Positions 16,832 through 26,480 of a stretch of 64,000 bases of DNA are shown piece after piece. Numbering within the stretch: position 1 is the first letter of the stretch; every line of letters begins with the position of its first letter. Position numbers and translations under genes: made by a program. Origin of the DNA: Spirodela intermedia (lineage: Eukaryota > Streptophyta > Magnoliopsida > Alismatales > Araceae); assembly GCA_902729315.2 (NCBI GenBank), contig LR746271.1, positions 5,228,001 to 5,292,000 on the forward strand, read 5' to 3'. The notes under the pieces were generated by a model that worked only from the letters and a program-made list of their open reading frames with translations, was not told the DNA's origin and ran no database searches.

Positions 16832-19800
16832 CCAGCCATTAGAGTCATACTTGAAAAGCCTCTAACAGCCTCTTGCTTCCACGTTGACTGCCAACTTTCC
16901 ATGGAATGGGGACGAATTCTGTCTGAACCATAGCATCTCAATTGCAGGACTTTACCTTGGGCAGGAAACTCACGCTCGCTCTCCAGACACTTGGTGTTGT
17001 GTTCGGGGATGTTGGAACGAGCCCATTATACACCTTTGATGTCATGTTCAACAAGTCCCCCATTCGGGGAGATGAAGATATCCTGGGAGCCTTGTCTCTT
17101 GTCCTTTATACCTTGATACTCATTCCGCTTGTCAAATATGTCCTGGTTGTGCTGTGGGCTAACGATGATGGGGAAGGTATGATAGAATCTATCACTTAGA
17201 TTACTTCGTTGGTGGGAAATCAACTAGGGTCATACTCATTGGGTTGCTACCTCTTCACAGGAGGCACCTTTGCTCTGTATTCCTTGATATGTAGGCATGC
17301 AAAGGTCAGCCTTCTCCCGAATCAGCAACCTTCAGATGCCCGAATATCGAGTTTTAGGCTTAAGGTGCCATCGGCGGAGCTTGAGAGATCCCTGAAGATT
17401 AAGGAGCGCCTTGAGTCTTCATTGGTGCTGAAGAAGCTGCTTCTTGTATTGGTGCTTTTTGGGACTTCAATGGTCATAGCGGTGGGAGTTGTCACACCAG
17501 CCATGTCAGGTTGCTATGACTTTCTTCTTCCTACTTTAGCCAGAACCTGTGCTTCTTCGTAGATGGGAAGTTGAAATCGTCAAGAGTTTATTTGTTTCCT
17601 TGTAACCTCAAACCTGCCCGGTCTTCTTAATTTTTGCAGTCTTGTCTGCTGTGAATGGTCTAAAAGTTGGAATTTCTGGAATTCAACAAGGTGATCTGCC
17701 AAACTTTTTCTTTCATCAACGTTATAATTTTCTCTTTGGAATAAAGTAGGTTGTGTACTCTTGATTATCCTTGAGATGGTTTTCAACCTCTTTCTGTGTG
17801 ATTGGTAATTGTTTATTCAACCTGTTGAGTGTCATGATCAATAAATCTTATGCTTTTTTTGTTCTTCTGCTGCCATTAATTGACAGTGCTCATGAATATC
17901 CATATTAATTCGATCTCTTATCTTCAAATCGTTGCAGAAACGGTGGTGATGATTTCTGTTGCGTTTCTGGTGATCTTGTTCAGTATACAGAGATTCGGAA
18001 CCAGTAAAGTAGGACTTGCTCTGGGGCCCGCCTTGTTCGTGTGGTTTTGTTCGCTTGGGATTGTTGGGATCTACAACCTCTTAAAATATGAGACAAGGGT
18101 ATTAGAGGCATTTAATCCTATACATATTTTTTACTTCTTCAGGAGAAATTCTCTCCAGGCCTGGATGTCTCTTGGAGGCTGTCTTCTTTGTGTAACAGGT
18201 ACTGCATACAAGTGATAACAAAATATCTTTTGAAAAACTTGCAATTGATGTCACTACCATGATGAAATCTAGGATATGTTTTTCATACTATTTTTTATCC
18301 AGCTACAAATAAATGCATCATTTTAATTTATAAATGGTTTATTAAAAAGGACGTGTTCTTGATCCCTATTCTTGATTATTTCCATTAACCAAACCGACAT
18401 TGTTTTCCGCACAAGCTAACATCTTGACTGATCATCCGTTTGGATTAGTATTTTTGCATGAGAAAAACATATTTTTCTCAAGTCCTGATGATCAGTACGG
18501 TTTGCTTCAGGCTTTCTCCTTAGATTCATGCTCATGGGTTTGACCAATATGGTATATTTTACATGACTTTGAATAACATCACTGCTTATTAATGGGCAGG
18601 ATCTGAGGCCATGTTCGCAGATCTTTGCTATTTTTCTGTTAAATCGGTTCAGGTATAGCACTTGTTTGGTCTTTACCTACTAATAGTGCTCTGTGAGTTC
18701 TGTAGCCTTAATTTCTTTCAACTCCTCTCCTATTCTGACTGCCCCGACTTATCTGTGTCAGCTCACTTTCATCTTTCTGGTTCTGCCTTCCCTGCTTCTG
18801 GGATACCTTGGTCAAGCTGCGTTTCTAATGGCAAATCAGTCCCAGGCTGAGCAAGTTTTTTTTTCATCTATCCCAAGTAGGCTTCATCTCCCGTTCATTC
18901 TCTATAATTTTCAAGCCCTGTCCAACGTTGTTGAATTTCTTTTATTTATTTATTTATTTATTGAACTGCTGCCCACAATTGTGCACAGGTGGGGCTTTCT
19001 GGCCAGTTTTCATCATAGCAAATGTTGCGGCTTTGATTGCCAGTCGGGCAATGACGACAGCCACATTTTCATGTATAAAACAGTCAACGGCCCTCGGTTG
19101 CTTCCCCCGTCTGAAGATCATTCACACGTCCCGAAAGTTCATGGGCCAGATATATATTCCAGTCATGAACTGGTTTCTGCTCGTCATCTGCCTCGCTTTT
19201 GTTGCCATGTTTGGAAGCATCAACGAGATAGGGAATGCGTATGGTACGACCTGCTACCCTCTCCCTGCCTTGTGCGCCGCTTTAGTTAGCTCTTGTTTGA
19301 TGAGACGTCCTTGATACCATACTTACTGCTTCCCCCTTGGTGATGCTGCTGCTGTGTATATTCTTTATCACTTGATGGGCATTGAGTTGAGCTTTCTCTC
19401 TCTATCCTTTCTTTTCTCTTGCCAGTCTACAGCTCCAGGCATCATTTCATATTAAAACAAAGCAACCAGGTTTTAGAACCCTAACACAAGTGCAGATCCA
19501 ATGACATACATCTGAATGCAACCTACATGATCTACAAAATACATATCAGATATCATAAACTGGTGGATGGAGTAGTTGGACTGCTGGCTAAAACTCCACC
19601 ATGTGAGGTGCATCATGATAATGCAGCTTACGAGAATTCGAACCTCAGTAAAAGAAATTTAAGCAGATCTTAGCAGTGGCGATGTGCAAAATATTAGCTC
19701 ATAAATCTTTCGATTCGATCATGATCGCTAAAGCTGTGTTTAATTGAGGCTTAAAAATTCGTACTGTAATAAGCTATCATTAGAGTCTAGTGAGAAAATT

Positions 19801-22753
19801 CCCTGAGACTCATCATGTTCTTCGTTGGACAATCTGACTGGGGTCATTCATGGATTATGCTGTAGCAGATTAATTTTTAGAGTTCAACGATGAAGCAGAT
19901 TAATTTTTAGAGTTGAACGATGAATATATGACTGACTTGTAATCCTCCTATCAGCAGACATGAAAGCAGGCTAACATTCACTATGACTTTCACTTTCAGG
20001 CTTTCCAAAATAATTCAACGGATGCTCTTTTTTCCCCTTTATAGGATATTCTTGGATAATATTTTATGCGAAGGACGAACCATTGTTGAATTCCTTTTGG
20101 ATGATGTTTGACTGCCATTCCCATCCTGAATTCCTTTTTTTTTATTTGTTGGGTGCTTCTCATAGATACTGGTTTGCTGAAGGATTCTTCTAATTCTTGC
20201 AAGTTCGTTGCTGTTTCTTATCCCACTTCGCAATTTTTGGTCCCCTATGGTTTTATGAACTGTGGAAACTCTGTTGGATAGGGCATACCGTGAGGTCATT
20301 TATTTGCAGATTCCACAGTCTTGGATCTCAAAACCATTGAGAAATCGCTCTTAAGGTTTCAGCAACATACCATGATCATTTAGTATTTGACTGTGATTCA
20401 TTCCTCCACCAGTGCAAGCTGTTTTCATTGTCCCTGTTCCATCCGACTCCAGGCCCAAGTTCTTGATCATAATGCCTTATTTTTATTAATTTTTAATATT
20501 TATCTTTTACCTGATCTTGTTTTGGGTCTCATTGAGATGGAATGAATATGTTTCGCCAATCATTTCTAAAATAATCCGGGCCATAATGATCACAGGCGTA
20601 TCAATCAGCAAGAACATATTCTTCTTTAATCAATCTATGATAGCTTTTCCTGCAATAGAAGCCCAGTTTGTTTTATTTTTTTCATTAAAGATGAATGATT
20701 AAAGTTTCAATCCCCCCATTACTCGCCTTATTCTCAGAGCAATATTTTATTTTAATTTATTATATTTCCCCCATGGTTTGAAACCGTGCTCAGGAATCGC
20801 GGAGCTCGGAGTGATGATGGTGACAACGGTGTTGGTGACCATCATCATGCTCCTGATATGGCAGATCAACATCGTCGTGGTGCTGAGCTTCCTCACGATC
20901 TCTCTGGGCTTGGAGCTGCTGTTCTTCTCCTCTGTTCTTGGCAATGTGGGGGACGGGAGCTGGGTCCTGTTGGTCTTCGCCGCTGTGCTGTTCATGATAA
21001 TGTACGTCTGGAACTATGGAAGCAAGCTCAAGTATGAAACCGAGGTCAGGCAGAAGCTCTCCATGGATCTGCTGGTGAAGCTTGGCCCGAACCTTGGTAC
21101 TGTCAGAGGCCCTGGAATTGGGTTGGTCTACAACGAGCTCGTGAGGGGGGTCCCCGCGATCTTCGGCCACTTTCTGACAACTCTCCCTGCGATCCACTCG
21201 ATGATCATATTCGTCTGCATCAAGTACGTCCCCGTCCCGGCGGTGCCACAGAACGAGAGATTTCTCTTCCGGCGAGTCTGCTCCAAGAGTTATCACATGT
21301 TCCGGTGCATTGCCAGGTGAGTTGACTTCATACGCTCCTCTTGGGAATCATCAGAAAGTCAACCCTGGATATTATTTGTATCGGCTATTCTCTTTCGATT
21401 ATTCTGCCCCGTGAGGGGGGGTATAGCATGTTCCTGTGCATTGCGAGGTGTGTTGACTTCATCCTCTCCTCTTGGGAATCGTCAACCCTGGATTTCATTT
21501 GCATAGGCTATTCTCTTTCGATGATTCTGCCCCATGAGGGGGGTATAGCATGTTCCGGTGCATTGCCAGGTGAGTTGACTTCACCCGCTCCTCTTGGGAA
21601 TCATCAGAAAGTCAGCCCTGTATTTAATTTCTATGGGCTTTATAGGCTCTCTTTAGATGACTCTGCCCCATCAGAGGGGGGGATGGGGGGGTTATAGCAT
21701 GTTCTGGTGTTCTGGTGCATTGCCAGGTGAGTTGACTTCATCCTCTCCTCTTGGGAATCATCAGAAAGTCAACACTACACAATTTGTATGAGCTTTATAG
21801 GCTCTCTTTAGATGACTCTGACCCATGAGGGGAGGGTATAGCATGTTCCGGTACATTGCTTTGTGCTTGGACTTCATTCGTTTGATCGGTAACAATTAGC
21901 AAGTCAACCTTGGATTTTGTGGGTCTTCCCCAAGAGTTTTCCAAAGTGTTTGCCTATTGCTTGGTGACTTGACTTTGTCTATTTGATTGGGCATTATCGG
22001 GAAGTCAACTGCGGATTTTTTTAAACTGGGTTATTTCGATTGGATCTAAAGCGTATTTGATCTAAGAGCTTCATTCATGATGGAGAAGAGAAGTCAACTA
22101 GGGTTCAGGGTTTAGGATTTTAAGGAGGATGAACCCTAACCTTCTTCTTCGGTTGCGGTGGTGGGATGGGCTGATTTTTCAACAGGTATGGGTACAAGGA
22201 CGTGCGGAAGGAGAACCACCAAACCTTCGAGCAGCTGCTGATCGAGAGCTTGGAGAAATTCATCCGGCGGGAGGCCCAGGAGAGATCGCTGGAGAGCGAC
22301 GAGGACGCCACCGACTCCGACGAGGAAAGGGATGACGACGAGGAGACCTTCTCCAGGCTGATGATCAGCCCCAATGGCGGCGTCTACTCCCTGCAAGCTC
22401 CCCTCCTCTCCGATGACCGCCTCTCAGCGGCGGCAGGGGAGGCGGAGTGCTCCTCCTCTGGTGGCGGCGGTGGTGGTGGTGATGTGGGAGCGGCGGCGGT
22501 GGTGCCGGTGGAGGCAGCAGCGAGGCAGAGCTTGGAGAGGGAGCTGTCGTTCATCAGGGGGGCGAAGGAGTCTGGGGTGGTGTACCTGCTGGGGCATGGG
22601 GATATCAGGGCGAGGAAGGACTCGTGGTTCCTGAAGAAACTGGTCATCAACTACTTCTACGCGTTCCTCAGGAAGAACTGCCGCAGGGGGATCGCCACCC
22701 TCAGCGTCCCCCACACCAACCTCATGCAGGTCGGCATGACCTACATGGTCTGA
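16000..22753 (+). CDS. HAK/KUP/KT potassium transporter
   Basis: Proton-coupled K+ uptake transporter of the HAK/KUP family, a membrane protein. Exons: 16000-16233, 16948-17176, 17261-17509, 17640-17690, 17938-18198, 18600-18652, 18762-18876, 18989-19243, 20794-21316, 22186-22753 (845 aa). An acidic N-terminus with [14 protein letters not shown] leads into the hallmark [14 protein letters not shown], then [48 protein letters not shown] and the C-terminal VGMTYMV. The cytosolic tail after YGYKDVRKE is acidic and Gly/Ser-rich. Best resemblance from memory is to the AtKUP9 type. Odd: the segment usually reading IADG or IGDG before VVTPAMS reads IAVG (codons GCG GTG GGA), replacing an almost invariant Asp by Val. 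Intron 9 holds tandem copies of the exon 9 end and its splice donor. Intron 1 has a (CT)n(CA)n run. Confidence 0.94.
16748..16830. repeat. (CT)n(CA)n microsatellite in HAK intron 1
   Basis: About 40 bases of CT followed by about 38 bases of CA, 120 bases before the exon 2 acceptor. Confidence 0.95.
21295..22015 (+). repeat. Tandem repeat duplicating the HAK exon 9 splice donor
   Basis: The genuine exon end and donor at about 21295-21330 are followed by copies at about 21427, 21548, 21688-21730 (with a small internal TGTTCTGG duplication) and a degenerate copy at 21840. A further eroded unit lies near 21960-22015. The unit is roughly 120-150 bp, spanning the last ~20 exon bases, the donor, and CTCCTCTTGGGAATC, then a stretch ending GATGA-TCTGCCCCATGAGGGG. 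Copies at 21548 and 21710 keep TTGCCAGGTGAGTTGACTTC exactly. Confidence 0.85.
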
Positions 22754-22799
22754 TCTCCCTCCCCTCCCTTCCACCTCTCTGTTTCTTCTCCAACAGTAT

Positions 22800-23305
22800 T
22801 ATTCTTGCTCTCTCTCTCTCTCTCTCTATCTCTCTCTACCTATCCATTTATCTCTAGAAGAGGATTTTGGAAGGATTTTTCATTTTTTGTGTAAAATTTG
22901 CCATGACAGTCGTTTTTTTGGGGATTGTGGGTCTTCTCTCTCTCTCTCTCTCTCTCCCTCTCTCTCCCTCTCTGTCTGTCTGTCTATCTATTTATCTATT
23001 TATTTCTAGATGAGGATTTTGGAAGATGGATTTTTCGTTTAGCAACAATCGTACACTTTGTGGGATTGTGGGTCTTCTCTCTCTCTCTCTAGATGAGGAT
23101 TTTGGAAGATGAATTTTCTTTTTATGGGTAAAATCCGCTCGTAACAATCATACTGTTGGGGATTGTGGGCCTTCTCTCTCTCTCTCTCTCTCTCTCTCGC
23201 TCTCTCTCTCTCTAGATGAGGATTTGTGGAGATGAATTTTTCTTCCAAGGGTAAAATTCTACTCCAAACAATCGTATTTTTATTGGGATTCTGGGTCTTC
23301 GTTTA
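22800..23305. repeat. Compound minisatellite with embedded (CT)n
   Basis: Four units share GATGAGGATTTTGGAAGATG-like, TTTTTC-GGGTAAAAT, CAACAATCGTA-like and GGGATTGTGGGTCTTC, followed by (CT)n of varying length. The units differ mainly in the length of the CT run. Confidence 0.85.
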
Positions 23306-23651
23306 TTTCTCAATCTTTTTCCAAATTATTTTCTTAAAGAAATAAAATCTGATAGATCTAATTTTTAATTTTTTTCTGTCGCGTGGAACACTTTCTTGAA
23401 TATTTGCAGCATAATTGGAAAATACGTCAAATAAATGTTCCCAATAAATCTAATATAATTTATATACCGAGCACAATTTCTCATTTATGGAAAATAAAAC
23501 ACGAGAATTAATCGGTAAAAAATTAATTTAATAAGAAAAATTAGATAAATACATAAATACAGAAAAATAGACCTCGATCTGGTCGTCGTCTTCTTCCCCA
23601 AGACCTCTGCTCTCTCTATAGGCCGAGCAGCTCGGTTCATCCCTCCGGAGA

Positions 23652-23720
23652 ATGCAGGGGAAGAGGAGTTTGTGGAGGACGACGATGACGATCGGGGGCG
23701 GCGGCGCCGGTCTCCGGTGA
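23652..23720 (+). CDS. Upstream ORF in the PPR leader (22 aa)
   Basis: ATG at 23652 opens a 22-codon frame ending in TGA at 23718-23720, 19 bases before the PPR start and out of frame with it. It may lower translation of the PPR if the transcript starts upstream. No homologue recognised. Confidence 0.3.
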   Translation: MQGKRSLWRTTMTIGGGGAGLR

Positions 23721-23739
23721 TCGCCGGAGTCTCCGCCGG

Positions 23740-25509
23740 ATGATGGCGGGGTGGAGCTCCATGATCAGGGCCTGCGTGAGGAACGAGCAGTTCTCGGAGT
23801 CACTTACTCTCTTCCGCTGGATGCTGCGGGCCGGTCGCGGCGGCGACGGCCACGCCATCGCCGCCGCCGCCAAGGCCTGCGGGCGGCGCCGCCACCTCCT
23901 CGGCGGCTGTGGGCTCCACGGCCACGCCGTCGCGGTGGGCCTTGAAGGGAACGTCTTCGTGAAGACTTCACTCCTCGACATGTACTCTCGGTGCTCCACT
24001 CTGCAGCTCGCCCGCCGCCTTTTCGACGAAATGCCGCTCAGAAATCTGGCCACTTGGAACGCCATGATCTTGGCCTGCGCCAGGAACGCTGAGGTCAACG
24101 CCGCCTTCGACTTACTGGGGCAGATGAGGGTCAACGGGCTAGACCCTAATCTGAGCACCTTCCTGGGTCTCGTCTCCGGCGGTATTCTCCCCCACCAGTG
24201 CAGCCGCTCCCTCCATTGCTATGGTTTGAAGCTCGGGATGACCTCGGAGTTGACCTTCGCGAACTCGCTGATCGCGATCTACTCCAGGGGCGGCTGGGTC
24301 AACGCGGCGGGTTTCCTGTTCGAGTCCATGGGGGAACGGTCCGCCGCCTCGTGGACCGCCCTCGCCGGCGGGTTCGTCAACGCCGGCGACCACGCCGGAG
24401 CTCTGGAGATCTTCAACCGGATGCGCCGCTCCGGTCTTGCCCTCGACGAGGTGGCCGTCGTGGGCCTCGTCTCCGCCGCCGCCGCGTCCGCCGACCGACG
24501 GCGGGTCAGCGCCGCCCACGGGCTCGCCGTCAAATCCGGCTTCTGCGGCGGCGGCGGGATATCCGCCGCCAACTCGCTGGTGAGCTGCTACTGCAAGTGC
24601 GGCGACCTACCGGCGGCGGAGCGGGTCTTCTTATCCATCCCGGAGAAGGAGAAGGACGTCTTTTCCTGGACCGCCATGATCGCTGGCTACGCAGAGAACG
24701 GCGGCGCCGCCGATGCGCTGACCCTTTCCGAGGAGATGGTGGCGGCGGGGGTCAACCCAGCGGAGGCGACGGTGCTGGCCCTCCTCGCCGCCAGCGCCGA
24801 GCTCGGGTCGCCGGCGGCCGGCCGGAGAGTGGCGGAGCTTGCCGGCGCCGCGGGGCTCGCCGGCGGCCGGAAGGTCCGCACCGCTCTAATCCATATGTAC
24901 TCCAAATGCGGCGACATCCACAGAGCTCGGGAGGTCTTCTCCCAGATCTCCCGAAAGGACCTCGCCCTGTGGAGCTGCATGGTCAACGGGTACGCCGTGA
25001 ACGGGATGGGCATGGCGGCGATCGAGCTCTTCGAGGAGATGACGGCGGAGGGCGTTGACCCCGATGGCGCGGTCTTCACCAGCCTCCTCTCGGCTTGCCG
25101 CCACGCGGGGATGGTGGAGAAAGGGTTGACTTTGTTCCACAGAATGACGGCGGAGTTTCAGATCGAGCCTGCCGGCGAGCACTACGTGTGCTTGGCGGAC
25201 CTGCTGGTAAGGGGGGGGCACCGGGGGGCGGCGCTGAGGGTGGCGGCGATGGCACCGCCGGGGGAGTTCAGGGCGGCGGCGATGAGCGCCGCCGGGGGCG
25301 GTGGAGCGGCGGCGCAGGAGGAGAGCTGCGGGGAGAAGCTGGTTGTGTTCAAGAGGCTGGCTGAGATGGGGAGGTGGGAGGAGGCGGCGCACGTGAGGAG
25401 GGTGATGGAGGAGAGGGGGCTCGTGAAGAAGCCTGGTTGGAGTAGGGTTGAGGATGAGGACGAAGCAGGGCTTGTTGGCTCTGAAAGCCTCTCTGATCAT
25501 ATGCATTGA
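23740..25509 (+). CDS. Pentatricopeptide repeat protein, PLS class, E subgroup
   Basis: Single-exon 589-aa protein built of tandem PPR units, an RNA-binding organellar family used in RNA editing and processing. Typical PLS signatures recur: SLLDMYSRCSTLQLARRLFD, NAMILACARN, NSLVSCYCKCGDLPAAERVF, WTAMIAGYAENG, TALIHMYSKCGDIHRAREVF, WSCMVNGYAVNGMGMAAIEL and FTSLLSACRHAGMVEKG. The C-terminus RRVMEERGLVKKPGWSRVE is an E motif; no DYW deaminase follows. The start at 23740 (ATGATG) gives no obvious transit peptide, so a longer N-terminus or upstream exon is possible. The gene is extremely GC-rich, especially at third positions, unlike the AT-rich flanks, which is common for intronless monocot genes. 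Confidence 0.93.
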   Translation: MMAGWSSMIRACVRNEQFSESLTLFRWMLRAGRGGDGHAIAAAAKACGRRRHLLGGCGLHGHAVAVGLEGNVFVKTSLLDMYSRCSTLQLARRLFDEMPLRNLATWNAMILACARNAEVNAAFDLLGQMRVNGLDPNLSTFLGLVSGGILPHQCSRSLHCYGLKLGMTSELTFANSLIAIYSRGGWVNAAGFLFESMGERSAASWTALAGGFVNAGDHAGALEIFNRMRRSGLALDEVAVVGLVSAAAASADRRRVSAAHGLAVKSGFCGGGGISAANSLVSCYCKCGDLPAAERVFLSIPEKEKDVFSWTAMIAGYAENGGAADALTLSEEMVAAGVNPAEATVLALLAASAELGSPAAGRRVAELAGAAGLAGGRKVRTALIHMYSKCGDIHRAREVFSQISRKDLALWSCMVNGYAVNGMGMAAIELFEEMTAEGVDPDGAVFTSLLSACRHAGMVEKGLTLFHRMTAEFQIEPAGEHYVCLADLLVRGGHRGAALRVAAMAPPGEFRAAAMSAAGGGGAAAQEESCGEKLVVFKRLAEMGRWEEAAHVRRVMEERGLVKKPGWSRVEDEDEAGLVGSESLSDHMH

Positions 25510-26126
25510 CTTCATTTATTAGACCAAAGTTTGTAAATATTATTATTCTATGAAGTGTGACGTGGACTATTTGGATCCGGCAGTTGACTTCTACTGCGCC
25601 GGTCCCCGATTTGACCTTGGGTGTTCTGACCTACTAAACCCATAGCTTAGAGATGTGTGTGTGAGAGAGAGAAAGAGAGAATAGTCAACTGGGTGGGATC
25701 CAAGGTATTGACCAATGATGCCCAGCATGAACAGTCAAACGGTGTTATATGTCATCTAAGATTGGGAGGACGACTTCCGTGTGGGACCCGCAGAAATCTA
25801 CAAGGCTACCATGCGATGTGGGACCATCAACTCAGCTCATCAAAGAGGGCCCCAAGCCCAAAAACATAATTGCCCACAATCTATAGATATAAGAGGAGTA
25901 TTGCGACGTGGGACCCACAATAAAAACCAGCAAATAACTGGGGCCCACGAGAGGGATTACATTGACCCTCGGGTGGGGCCCAGCTGGGGACATGCGCCAC
26001 CTCAGCTTTGACACGACCACTCCAAAGAGCACGCCTTCTCTGATGAGCTCAATGAAGATGACTCATGTTGCCCATAATCTAGATACATGTCCACTCAACT
26101 TGGGCCCCACAAATATAGAGAGAGAG

Positions 26127-26201
<75 letters not shown>

Positions 26202-26202
26202 T
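25510..26202. other. Spacer between convergent PPR and NST genes
   Basis: Contains repeated GTGGGACC/GGGCCCAC-type words at 25780-25980 and a long (GA)n at 26120-26198 that ends 4 bases after the NST stop codon. No gene seen. Confidence 0.5.
26120..26198. repeat. (GA)n tract adjoining the NST stop codon
   Basis: Nearly 80 bases of almost pure GA. In the NST transcript this would be a CU tract at the very start of the 3' UTR. Confidence 0.95.
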
Positions 26203-26420
26203 TCAGGATTCCTTGGGCTTGACAGAGTAGGGGTACCTCTGGTAGATGGAGATGCTGCCGACGACCAGTGGAAGGGCCGCGAGGCAGTACGCTGATGGGG
26301 CCTTCCCGTCGAACACGAACTGCAGAAGCGCCGTCACCAGGAGAGCCGAGACGATGACGAACCCCTACAGATTTATATGCACCAAATATCCCCCTTCAGT
26401 GTCGGATAATGAAAAGCAAG

Positions 26421-26480
<60 letters not shown>

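Larger units (their letters stand above)
22754..23739. other. Spacer between HAK and PPR genes
   Basis: Holds the HAK 3' UTR, a compound minisatellite at 22800-23305, AT-rich sequence, and the PPR 5' leader with a short upstream open frame. Confidence 0.5.

Noticed and set aside
19600-19720. TTCGAACCTC word in HAK intron 8, possible tRNA-derived SINE
   Set aside because: No matching A-box found on the same strand.
24139-25515. Alternative-frame and antisense frames across the PPR gene
   Set aside because: GC-rich coding DNA has few stops in other frames; none carries a recognisable domain.
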